Assembly (NCBI RefSeq): GCF_014203355.1
Contig: NZ_JACHIR010000004.1
Span: 164,533 to 228,532 of the forward strand
Direction: 5' to 3'
Source of the DNA: Kutzneria kofuensis
Lineage (GTDB): Bacteria > Actinomycetota > Actinomycetes > Mycobacteriales > Pseudonocardiaceae
Length of the DNA stretch: 64,000 nt
Part shown: piece by piece, positions 55,181 through 63,360 of the stretch
Layout of the letters: each line of letters begins with the position of its first letter
Numbering within the stretch: the stretch's first letter is position 1
The notes under the pieces: model-generated
The model's database searches: none
What the model was told of the DNA's origin: nothing
The model's input: the letters and a program-made list of their open reading frames with translations, nothing else
Made by a program: the position numbers and the translations under genes

Positions 55181-57634
55181 ATGGACATGTCAGCGGAGTT
55201 CTGGCGCGGCATGCTCGGCGCCGGCGGATTCACCGCCATCCCGCGATGGACCCACGATCCGGCGCCCGGTGTCGCCGAGCATGACTCGGTTGTTCCCGAC
55301 GACGTCACGGCGGCGGTGTGCCGGCTGGCGGACGAGTGGGCGGTGTCGTTGGACTCGGTGCTGTTGGCGGCGCACGCCAAGGTGTTGTCCGCGCTGTCCG
55401 GCGAACGCGAGGTCGCGACCGGCTACGTCGCCGCGGCCGGCAGCGGACCGCTGCCCTGTCGGCTGACGACCGAGCACGGCTCGTGGCGGGGCGTGGTGTG
55501 CGACGCCCATCTCGTCCAGTCGCAACTGCTGTCGCACAAGGACTTTCCCGTCGACGTACTCGGCCGCGAGTTGGGCATGACCGAGCCGCCGTTCGAGGTG
55601 GTGTTCGATCCGGCCGGCACCGACGGTGACCTTCCCGAGAAAGCCGTGCTGCGGGTGGGAATCTCGCAGCACGGCGGTCGGATCGAGCTGCGGCTTCGAT
55701 ACCGCACCGATGTGCTCGACGCCGACTGCGCCGCCAGGATCGCCGGCTACCACCACCGCGCACTCGCGCTCATCGTCGCCGATCCGGACGCCGAGCACCG
55801 CCGGCAGAGCCTGCTGTCCGGCCAGGAACTCCGCTTCCAACTCGACGGGCTCGCCGGACCTCGCCGGGAACTGCCGGACCGGCGGGTGCACGAGCTGTTC
55901 GAGCAGCGCGTGCGGATGCACCCGGACGCGATCGCGGCCGTGCACGGCGACCGGCAGTGGACCTACCGGGAGCTCAATTCCCGGGCCAACCAACTGGGAC
56001 GGGCTCTGTTGGCGCGGGGCCTGCGCCGTGAGGGCGTCGTCGCGGTCGTCACCGAGCGAAACCTGGACTGGATGGCCGCCGTCATCGCGATCTTCAAGGC
56101 CGGCGGCGTGTACCTGCCCATCGAGCCGCATTTCCCGGCCAGTCGCATCGCGGCCGCGCTCTCCCTGGCCGAGTGCGGGCTCGTGCTGACCGAACACGGC
56201 AGCGCCACCACGCTCGACGCGGCCCTCGACACCCTGCCCGGCGTTGCGAAACTCCGGGTCGACACGGCGTACGAGGAGGGTCACGCCGACGGCGATCTCG
56301 GCGTCGGCGTCGAGCCGGACCAACTCGCCTACGTCCTGTTCACCTCGGGCTCCACCGGAGCGCCCAAGGGAGCGATGTGCGAGCACGCGGGCATGCTCAA
56401 CCACATCTACGCCAAGATCGCCGACCTGGAGCTCGGTGAGGGGGAGGTGGTTCCCCAGACCGGACCGCAGTGCTTCGACATCTCGGTGTGGCAGCTGGTC
56501 GCCGCGCTCCTGGTCGGCGGGCGGACCCTGCTGGTCGAGCAGGAGGTGATCCTGGACGTCGAGCGATTCGTCGACACGATCGTCGACGGCCGGGCCGCCG
56601 TGCTCCAGGTCGTTCCGTCCTATCTGGACGTCGTGCTGTCCTATCTGGAGCAGCACCCCCGGGAACTGCCCGACCTGCACACGGTGTCGCCCACCGGGGA
56701 CTTCCTGAAGATGGAGCTCGTGCATCGCTGGTTCGCCGCCCAGCCCGGGATCAAGCTGGTCAACACCTACGGGCTGACCGAGACCTCGGACGACGCCGTG
56801 CACGAGGTCATGGACCGGGCGCCGGACGGGGACCGGGTCCCACTCGGTCGCCCCATCGACAACGTCGGTGTCTACGTCGTCGACGAGCACCTGTCGCCGG
56901 TGCCGCTGGGCGCGCCCGGCGTGATCGTCTTCTCCGGGGTCTGCGTCGGCCGCGGCTATGTCAACGATCCCGAGCGCAGCAGCGCGGTCTTCATGGCCGA
57001 CCCGCATCGCCCGGGCCGGCGCGTCTGCCGGAGCGGCGACTACGGCCGCTGGCGGCCGGACGGCAAGCTGGAGTTCCTCGGCCGCCGGGACAACCAGGTC
57101 AAGATCTCCGGTTTCCGGATCGAGATCGGCGAGGTCGAGAACGCCCTGTCGCGGGTGCCCGGCGTCCGTGACGGCGCGGTGGTGGTCGCCGGGCGGACGG
57201 ACCGGAGCAAGCGCCTGGTTGCCTTCTACGCCGGGCCGCGGCCGCTGGCGGCCGACGTCCTGCGGGACCGGCTGGCGGAATCGCTGCCCGGGTACATGGT
57301 CCCGTCGGCCTTCCACTGGCGGGAGAACCTGCCGCTGACCCCCAACGGCAAGATCGACAGAACGACGCTGACGGCCCTCACCGGCAGTGACGGCACCGAG
57401 GGGGCGTACCAGGCGCCGAGCACGCGGGCCGAGCGGCGGCTGGCGGCCGCCTGGGCGGAGGTGCTCGGCGTGCGCGCCGACCAGATCGGCCGGCGGGACC
57501 ACTTCTTCGACCGGGGAGGCACGTCGCTGTCCGCGGTCAAGCTGGCGATCGCCCTGGACCGCGCGGTGTCCCCGGCGGACCTCACCCGGCACCCGATCCT
57601 CGCCGACCTGGCCGAACTACTGGCTTCCTCCTGA
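55181..57634 (+). CDS. NRPS module: truncated C - adenylation - PCP
   Basis: 817 residues from ATG 55181. Residues 1-215 match only the C-terminal lobe of a condensation domain; the HHxxxDG motif is absent. The A domain (about 235-715) has LFTSGSTGAPKG (A3), GPQCFDISVWQLV (A4), NTYGLTET (A5), RSGDYGRW (A7) and NGKIDR (A10). By eye the pocket residues are D-I-W-Q-S-T-T-D-D-K; the acidic pair at positions 330/331 fits a substrate with a side-chain amine such as diaminopropionate. The PCP carries Ser782 in DRGGTSLS. It activates the monomer for the membrane-bound partner. Substrate is inference. Confidence 0.87.
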   Translation: MDMSAEFWRGMLGAGGFTAIPRWTHDPAPGVAEHDSVVPDDVTAAVCRLADEWAVSLDSVLLAAHAKVLSALSGEREVATGYVAAAGSGPLPCRLTTEHGSWRGVVCDAHLVQSQLLSHKDFPVDVLGRELGMTEPPFEVVFDPAGTDGDLPEKAVLRVGISQHGGRIELRLRYRTDVLDADCAARIAGYHHRALALIVADPDAEHRRQSLLSGQELRFQLDGLAGPRRELPDRRVHELFEQRVRMHPDAIAAVHGDRQWTYRELNSRANQLGRALLARGLRREGVVAVVTERNLDWMAAVIAIFKAGGVYLPIEPHFPASRIAAALSLAECGLVLTEHGSATTLDAALDTLPGVAKLRVDTAYEEGHADGDLGVGVEPDQLAYVLFTSGSTGAPKGAMCEHAGMLNHIYAKIADLELGEGEVVPQTGPQCFDISVWQLVAALLVGGRTLLVEQEVILDVERFVDTIVDGRAAVLQVVPSYLDVVLSYLEQHPRELPDLHTVSPTGDFLKMELVHRWFAAQPGIKLVNTYGLTETSDDAVHEVMDRAPDGDRVPLGRPIDNVGVYVVDEHLSPVPLGAPGVIVFSGVCVGRGYVNDPERSSAVFMADPHRPGRRVCRSGDYGRWRPDGKLEFLGRRDNQVKISGFRIEIGEVENALSRVPGVRDGAVVVAGRTDRSKRLVAFYAGPRPLAADVLRDRLAESLPGYMVPSAFHWRENLPLTPNGKIDRTTLTALTGSDGTEGAYQAPSTRAERRLAAAWAEVLGVRADQIGRRDHFFDRGGTSLSAVKLAIALDRAVSPADLTRHPILADLAELLASS

Positions 57635-57762
57635 ACACCAACCTGCCGAGTTCCGCGAGGCCCCGCCGGTGCCTGGACCGTCGCCGGATTTCGCCCGCCG
57701 CCACCCAGCGCAACCCACCACCCAAGCCGACGCGGCGGGCTAAATCCGGCCAGGGAAGGCAC

Positions 57763-57800
57763 CGGCCCCAAAGGGGCCGAGCCCCGCGCGGCACGCGCGG
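57763..57800 (+). promoter_or_regulatory. Two tandem tight hairpins inside the operon
   Basis: CGGCCCC-AAA-GGGGCCG (57763-57779) and CCGCGCG-GCA-CGCGCGG (57784-57800), both 7-bp stems with 3-nt loops and 4 nt apart, in the 193-bp gap between the NRPS and dioxygenase genes. They could partly terminate transcription or protect mRNA, setting different levels for the two halves of the operon. Confidence 0.55.
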
Positions 57801-57827
57801 CATAAACACAGCACGAAGGGAACCCAG

Positions 57828-58832
57828 ATGTCTTCCTCATCTCCGGCCGCACTGCTCGACGTCGACCTGCGGCCCGGCGCGCCGCCGATGCTGCGGGTCG
57901 AGGCGGCCGGCGACGCGCCGAGTTGGGCGGCCGAGCACCGCGACGCACTCCGTGCCACCGTCGCCGAACACGGTTCGGTTCTGGTCCGCGGCCTGTCGTT
58001 GCGCGACGAGGCCGAGATCGCCGCGGTCTTCCAGCGCCTGGCCACCGGCCTGATGGTCGAGCGGGAGTCCTTCGCGTCACGGCGAAACCACTGCGACGGC
58101 GTCTACTCCGCGTCGAAGTGGCCGCCGAACCAGCAGATGTGCATGCACCACGAAATGAGCTACACCCTCGACTTCCCCGCCCTGATGCTGTTCGCGTGCC
58201 TGCGGGCGCCGGCCGGCGGCGGGGCGACCGTGCTGGCGGATTCGCCGACCGTGCTCGACGCGTTGCCCACGGAGCTGGTCGAGCGGTTCGAGTGGGAGGG
58301 CTGGCTGCTCACCCGCAACTACAACGACGAGATCGGCGCGTCCCTGACGCAGGCCTTCGGCACCGACGACCGGATGGCCGTCGAGGACTACTGCCGCGCC
58401 AACGCGATCGAGTTCGAGTGGCAGTCCGACGGTGGCCTGCGCACCTGGCAGCGCCGCAGTGCGGTGGTGCGGCATCCGGTGACCGGCCGGCGCTGCTGGT
58501 TCAACCAGATCGCCTTCCTCAACGAGTGGACGCTGGCCCCCGAGGTGCGGGAGTACCTGGTGGACGTCTACGGCGCCGACGGGTTGCCGTTCACCACGCG
58601 CTTCGGCGACGGCGACCCGATCGGCGAGGACGTCATCCAGCTGCTCAACGACGTCTACCAGGTCAACACCGTCCGCGAGCCGTGGCAGGCGGGTGACCTG
58701 ATGCTCGTCGACAACATCCGCACCGCGCACGGCCGGGAGCCCTTCGAGGGATCACGCGAGGTGCTCGTCGCGCTGGCCGACGCGGTGCGCCTGGTCGACT
58801 GCTCGCCGACCGTCGAGGTGGCCGACCGATGA
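57828..58832 (+). CDS. SyrP/TauD-like Fe(II)/2-oxoglutarate dioxygenase
   Basis: 334 residues from ATG 57828 (GAAGGGAA upstream). The iron facial triad is His107-x-Glu109 (MHHEMSY) and His301 (IRTAHGREPF), with 2-oxoglutarate Arg at EGSRE. Family features are ACLRAPAGGGATVLADS, TRNYNDEIGASL and WFNQIAFLNEW. SyrP-type enzymes beta-hydroxylate amino acids bound to NRPS carriers. It would hydroxylate the activated monomer or the chain. ATGA overlap with sbnB shows co-translation. Confidence 0.87.
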   Translation: MSSSSPAALLDVDLRPGAPPMLRVEAAGDAPSWAAEHRDALRATVAEHGSVLVRGLSLRDEAEIAAVFQRLATGLMVERESFASRRNHCDGVYSASKWPPNQQMCMHHEMSYTLDFPALMLFACLRAPAGGGATVLADSPTVLDALPTELVERFEWEGWLLTRNYNDEIGASLTQAFGTDDRMAVEDYCRANAIEFEWQSDGGLRTWQRRSAVVRHPVTGRRCWFNQIAFLNEWTLAPEVREYLVDVYGADGLPFTTRFGDGDPIGEDVIQLLNDVYQVNTVREPWQAGDLMLVDNIRTAHGREPFEGSREVLVALADAVRLVDCSPTVEVADR

Positions 58833-59884
58833 GCGCCATTCGTTCCACAGAAACGGGATCCGGTCTCGTACCGTCGTTCGCGGTGATCTCCGGCGCTCAG
58901 GTCCGGCAGGCGCTGCGGGGTCGCGAGAAGCAGATCGTGGAGTTGGTCGAGGCCGCCTACCGGTCGCACAGCGCCGGTGATTCGGTGAACCCGCCGTCCT
59001 ACTTCCTGCGCTTCCCCGACCGGCCGACCTCGCGCATCATCGCGCTGCCCGCCTCGATCGGCGGGCAGGCACGGGTGGACGGCCTGAAGTGGATCTCCAG
59101 TTTCCCGGAGAACGTCGCGGCTGGCCTCCCGCGGGCCTCGGCCGTGCTGATCCTCAACGACCATGACACCGGCTACCCGTTCGCCTGCCTGGAAGGCTCG
59201 ATCATCAGTGCCGCCAGGACGGCCGCGTCGGCGGCGTCGGCGGCCGACTGGCTCAGCCGCGGCCGGCCGCGCCCGACGCGGGTCGGGTTCTTCGGGACGG
59301 GCCTGATCGCCCGCTACATCCACACCTACCTGGCGGCCACCGGCTGGTCGTTCGACGAGATCGGCGTGTACGACCTGTCCGACGACAGCGTGGCCGGCTT
59401 CCGAAGCCACCTGGAGCGGTCGGGCGCCACCGGCCGGATCACCGTGCAGCCCGATCCCGAGCGGCTGCTACGCGCCAGTGACCTGGTGGTCTTCGCCACC
59501 GTCGCCGGCCGGCCGCATGTCGGCGACCTGTCCTGGTTCGACCACAACCCGGTGGTGCTGCACGTGTCGCTGCGCGACCTCGCGCCGGAGATCGTGCTCG
59601 CCTCGGCCAACATCGTCGACGACGTCGAGCACTGCCTGCGGGCCGACACGTCGCCGCACCTGGCCGAACAGCTCACCGGCAACCGGGACTTCCTGCACGG
59701 CACGTTGGACGACGTGATCGCCGGCCGGGTGGCGCCGCCGGCGGATCGGCCGCTGGTGTTCTCGCCCTTCGGTCTCGGCGTGCTCGACCTGGCGGTGGGT
59801 CGGCACGTCTACGACGAGGTGTTCCGCGCCGGCGAGTTGCACGTCGTCGACGACTTCTTCCACGAGCTGCGTCGGTATGGATGA
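58829..59884 (+). CDS. sbnB: 2,3-diaminopropionate biosynthesis protein SbnB-like (ornithine cyclodeaminase fold)
   Basis: 351 residues from ATG 58829 overlapping the dioxygenase stop (ATGA). The OCD/mu-crystallin fold is clear: SRIIALPASIGG, GLKWISSFPENVAAGLPRAS, YPFACLEGSIISAARTAAS and dinucleotide motif VGFFGTGLIARY. These match SbnB, the NAD-dependent enzyme that oxidatively cleaves N-(1-amino-1-carboxy-2-ethyl)-glutamate to L-2,3-diaminopropionate and 2-oxoglutarate. It is paired with SbnA downstream. Confidence 0.92.
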   Translation: MSAIRSTETGSGLVPSFAVISGAQVRQALRGREKQIVELVEAAYRSHSAGDSVNPPSYFLRFPDRPTSRIIALPASIGGQARVDGLKWISSFPENVAAGLPRASAVLILNDHDTGYPFACLEGSIISAARTAASAASAADWLSRGRPRPTRVGFFGTGLIARYIHTYLAATGWSFDEIGVYDLSDDSVAGFRSHLERSGATGRITVQPDPERLLRASDLVVFATVAGRPHVGDLSWFDHNPVVLHVSLRDLAPEIVLASANIVDDVEHCLRADTSPHLAEQLTGNRDFLHGTLDDVIAGRVAPPADRPLVFSPFGLGVLDLAVGRHVYDEVFRAGELHVVDDFFHELRRYG

Positions 59885-59921
59885 GCGGCCGGTTCACCGG
59901 CCGCGGACGAGGGGGTCACGA

Positions 59922-60908
59922 GTGTCAGTCATATCCGTTCCCGAGGACTTCAACGAGGAGAGCCTCTACGTCGACCTTCGGTCGATCGTGAGGCGTTCGC
60001 TCTACCTGAAGTGCGAGGGCTTCAACTTCGCCGGCTCGATCAAGCTGAAGGCGGCGACCGAGATGGTCACGGCGGCCGAGCGGGACGGGCTGCTGCGGCC
60101 CGGCTCGGTCCTGGTCGAGTCCTCGTCCGGGAACCTGGGCGTGGCGCTGAGCGTGATCGCCGCGAGCAGGGGCCACCGGTTCCTGTGCGTCACCGACTCG
60201 CGGTGCAACCTGTCGACCAGGCGCATGATGGAGGCGTTGGGCAGCCGGGTGCACGTCATCGCCGAGCCGGATCCCGTCGGGGGCTTCCTCGGCGCGCGGA
60301 TCGCCCATGTCCGCGCGCTGTGCGACTCCGACGACCGGTACGTGTGGCTCAACCAGTACGCCAATCCGGGCAACTGGCGGGCGCACTACCGCAGGACGGC
60401 GCCGGCGATCGCCCGCCAGTTCCCCGGACTGGACGTGCTGTTCGTCGGCGCGGGCACGACGGGGACCCTGATGGGCTGCGCGCGCTACTTCCGGCAGTGG
60501 CGCCGTCGGGTGCGGGTCGTCGCGGTGGACAGCGTCGGCTCGGTGACCTTCGGCGGCCCGCCGGCCCGCCGGATGATTCCCGGCCTGGGCACGAGCGTTC
60601 GCCCGCCGCTGCTCGACGAGTCCTATGTGGACGATGTCGTGCACGTCGAGGAGGCGGACACCATCCGCGCCTGCCATCGCCTGGCCAGGAACGGCTTCCT
60701 GTTCGGCGGTTCCACCGGCACGGTGGTCAGCGGCGCCGCGGAATGGCTGTCCCGGTACGACGCGGGCGGACTCACGGCGGTGGCCGTCGCGCCGGACCTC
60801 GGCGAGCGCTACCTCGACACCGTCTACCAGACCAACTGGCTGCAGGATCTCTACGGTGACGACGTGCTCGGTTCCGACGAGCTGACCGCGGGTTCGCGGT
60901 CGGCCTGA
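59922..60908 (+). CDS. sbnA: 2,3-diaminopropionate biosynthesis protein SbnA-like
   Basis: 328 residues from GTG 59922, with GAGGGGGT about 8 nt upstream. LYLKCEGFNFAGSIKLKAA holds PLP-Lys41 and is a diagnostic SbnA motif; ESSSGNLGVALSVIAAS follows. VGAGTTGTLMG binds phosphate. SbnA joins O-phospho-L-serine and L-glutamate to give the substrate of SbnB. It lies 37 bp after sbnB. The tail GERYLDTVYQTNW recalls the two minus-strand paralogues. Confidence 0.92.
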   Translation: MSVISVPEDFNEESLYVDLRSIVRRSLYLKCEGFNFAGSIKLKAATEMVTAAERDGLLRPGSVLVESSSGNLGVALSVIAASRGHRFLCVTDSRCNLSTRRMMEALGSRVHVIAEPDPVGGFLGARIAHVRALCDSDDRYVWLNQYANPGNWRAHYRRTAPAIARQFPGLDVLFVGAGTTGTLMGCARYFRQWRRRVRVVAVDSVGSVTFGGPPARRMIPGLGTSVRPPLLDESYVDDVVHVEEADTIRACHRLARNGFLFGGSTGTVVSGAAEWLSRYDAGGLTAVAVAPDLGERYLDTVYQTNWLQDLYGDDVLGSDELTAGSRSA

Positions 60909-60921
60909 CGTAGGAGACCAC

Positions 60922-62085
60922 GTGGGTAGCGTGACCGGGTCGGTCGATCGAGCGGGTTGTGAGTGGCTGCAATACGATTACGGCTCCGCGCTGATAGCGG
61001 GTGAGCGCCCGCGGGCGTTCACGATGTGGCGGTACCGGAAGCTGCTGCCGGTCCCCGACGGCCCGGTGCGGTACCCGCTGCCGATCGGCGGCACGCCGCT
61101 GCTGCCCGTGCCGGCTCTCCGCCGGACACTGGGCACGCCGCACCTGTGGATCAAGGACGAGACGCGGAACCCGACCGCGTCCAACAAGGATCGAGCCACC
61201 GCGCTCGTGATCGAGGACGGGCTGCGCCGCGGGATGGACACGATCACGACCGCCTCCACCGGCAACGCGGCCGTGGCCACCGCCTTCGGCGCCGCGGGCG
61301 CCGGGATGCGGGCCGTCATCTTCGTGTCCACCGGTTGCCGGCCGGACAAGCTCGCGCTCATGACGCAGGCCGGTGCGCACGTCTTCCGCGTGCCCGCGGG
61401 CTACGCGGCCGCCGTCGACCTCTCCCGGGCGGCCGCGCGCTCGTTCGGCTGGCTCGACCGCAACACCGGCGCCAACCCGTACACCATCGAGGCGAAGAAG
61501 ACCGTGGCGTTCGAGGTGTGGGAACAGCTCGGCCGCCGGCTCCCGGACGTGATGATCGTCCCGGTCGGCGACGGTCCCACGCTGGTGGCGCTGGACAAGG
61601 GCTTCGCCGAGCTCGTCAGCTGTGGCCACGCCGGGCGGCAACCGCGCCTGATCGGCGTCCAGGCCGAGAGCTGCCAGCCGTTGGTGCGCGCCTGGTTCGG
61701 CGCACCCGCCGGCCCGGCGGAGTTGGATCCCACGGCGACGGTGGCCGACGGCATCGCGGTAGTCCGCCCGGCCATCGGTGACGCCGTGCTCGACGCGGTG
61801 CGCCGGGGCGGCGGTGCGATGGTGGCGGTCACCGACAACGCGCTGCTGAGCGCGGTCACGACGTTGGCCGCGCGGGCCGGCGTGGGGGCGGAACCCGCCG
61901 GGGCGGCGGCGCTCGCCGGGCTGGCCCGTGCTGTCGAGTGCGGCCTGGTCGACCGGTCGGAAACGACGGTCCTGCTGGTCACCGGCCGGGAAGTGAAGGC
62001 GGGCGGTGGGCCGGCCGGCCCGGGCCGGGTGGCGGTCGTCGAGGGACTCGACGAGGTCGAACGGGCACTGGCGGGTGCTTGCTGA
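60922..62085 (+). CDS. Threonine-synthase-like PLP enzyme
   Basis: 387 residues from GTG 60922 with AGGAG 7-11 nt upstream. PLP-Lys89 sits in NPTASNKDRATA, STGNAAVATAF is the substrate loop and VPVGDGPTLVALDKGF the phosphate cradle. This is the fold-type II threonine synthase/dehydratase group. As the last gene of the operon it may supply or modify a beta-substituted amino acid (for example a 2,3-diaminobutyrate or threonine-like monomer); its partner reaction is not determined. Confidence 0.82.
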   Translation: MGSVTGSVDRAGCEWLQYDYGSALIAGERPRAFTMWRYRKLLPVPDGPVRYPLPIGGTPLLPVPALRRTLGTPHLWIKDETRNPTASNKDRATALVIEDGLRRGMDTITTASTGNAAVATAFGAAGAGMRAVIFVSTGCRPDKLALMTQAGAHVFRVPAGYAAAVDLSRAAARSFGWLDRNTGANPYTIEAKKTVAFEVWEQLGRRLPDVMIVPVGDGPTLVALDKGFAELVSCGHAGRQPRLIGVQAESCQPLVRAWFGAPAGPAELDPTATVADGIAVVRPAIGDAVLDAVRRGGGAMVAVTDNALLSAVTTLAARAGVGAEPAGAAALAGLARAVECGLVDRSETTVLLVTGREVKAGGGPAGPGRVAVVEGLDEVERALAGAC

Positions 62086-62093
62086 CGCAGAGG

Positions 62094-62131
62094 CCGGTCC
62101 CTGACAGCTGGGGAGCATTGCCAGGGACCGG
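62094..62131 (+). terminator. Terminator-like hairpin ending the synthetase operon
   Basis: Perfect 10-bp stem CCGGTCCCTG / CAGGGACCGG with an 18-nt loop, 9 nt after the last gene. Confidence 0.6.
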
Positions 62132-62450
62132 CGGCAGCCGGTCCGGCGGTGGCCACACCGGCATCGGACCAGCTGCGGTAGGCGAGCACGATGACCCGAC
62201 AGCGGTGGTCTCCTGTGGGTCGGTCATCACTTGGCGGTAGCGGGAGACCACCTGCCGGTCGGACCTCCTCCCTGCGCGTCGGCGGTCCGCACTCGCACCG
62301 CCCGGTGTCCACCGACTGCGACGTCTCGTGCCACCGGACGGCGAGTCCCACTATGCCGCGCCCACATGGCTCACGTGAGGGGCCAAATCGCGGAATCCTC
62401 ACAATGCGACGCCAATGTCCACTGCACGCCAGGCGTCGACCGGGACGAGA
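62132..62450. other. 319-bp intergenic region, no gene seen
   Basis: Between the operon terminator and the convergent GAF-ANTAR gene. Short frames exist but none has a ribosome site or protein-like composition. Confidence 0.45.
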
Positions 62451-63164
62451 TCACGGCGTGAACTGGATGCCGCCCTCCAGTACGGCGTCGGCGACCTCCC
62501 GCAACTGACAGTCCACAGTGAACGCGTAGGCGCGCAGGCGCTGGTACGCCTGCGTCACGCCGATGCCCAGTTGGACCGAGACGACAACCGCCGCCAGGTT
62601 CACCCGCGCCCACTGTTCCGGCAGCGTGCCGCCGAGCATGTCCGCCATATCGCTCCCCCGCCGCCAGCAGTCGCTGTCGAGCAGCAACGCCGTCGCGTAG
62701 TCCGCGAAAAGCTGGCCATCGGTGAGCGCCGCCATCGGCAAGCCACCCGGGTAGGCGCGGTACAGCTCAAGGACGCCGATCGTCACCTCGGCCGCGGCCA
62801 GCGGGAACGCGAACACGGCCTGCACGCCGAGCGAACTCAGCATGGGGACCAGCACCGGCCACTGGTTCAGGCCGGCCGTGCTGGACAGGTCGGTCGACAT
62901 CACCACGTTGCCGTCCCGCAGCGCCTGCATGCCCGGACCGGCGCCGACGGTGATCTCCAGTTCGATCGCCCGCTCGCTGACGACGTCCGTCGCGTAGATC
63001 GGCTCGCCCAGCCCGAGGTCGCCGATCGTGCACAGGCTCACCCCGGCCAGGCCGAGCGCGGCCGAGCAGGCGCGGCATACATGCTCGATCCCGACGGGCA
63101 CGTTGTTGGCGCTGGCCAGCCTGCTGATCGCGGCGGCAATCGCCTGGTCCCGGTCGCCGGCCAT
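62451..63164 (-). CDS. GAF-ANTAR domain regulator
   Basis: 237 residues from ATG 63164 (GAGG 8 nt upstream; GTG 63173 is possible). The N-terminal 150 residues form a GAF domain (SLCTIGDLGL, AGPGMQALRDGNVV, AVFAFPLAAAEVTIGVLELY). The last 60 are an ANTAR RNA-binding domain (RVNLAAVVVSVQLGIGVTQA, YQRLRAYAF). ANTAR proteins bind paired RNA hairpins to prevent transcription termination. The GAF ligand is unknown. Confidence 0.86.
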   Translation of the reverse strand: MAGDRDQAIAAAISRLASANNVPVGIEHVCRACSAALGLAGVSLCTIGDLGLGEPIYATDVVSERAIELEITVGAGPGMQALRDGNVVMSTDLSSTAGLNQWPVLVPMLSSLGVQAVFAFPLAAAEVTIGVLELYRAYPGGLPMAALTDGQLFADYATALLLDSDCWRRGSDMADMLGGTLPEQWARVNLAAVVVSVQLGIGVTQAYQRLRAYAFTVDCQLREVADAVLEGGIQFTP

Positions 63165-63360
63165 GCCGCTCACCTCGGCTGTCCGTCTCGGTGCTCCAGC
63201 TTCTCAGTCGCTCGCATCTCACGTCCCGATGCTCGGCGTTCGTTCCTTGCAACACCACAGCTTCGTGGTTGAGCGGGCGCGTGTCGTCGCAGCGACCGGG
63301 CGTCTTGTCCTGGGTGCTCACCGGCAGCGGGGCATACCAGCTAGCCGGAACCGCCCGCCG

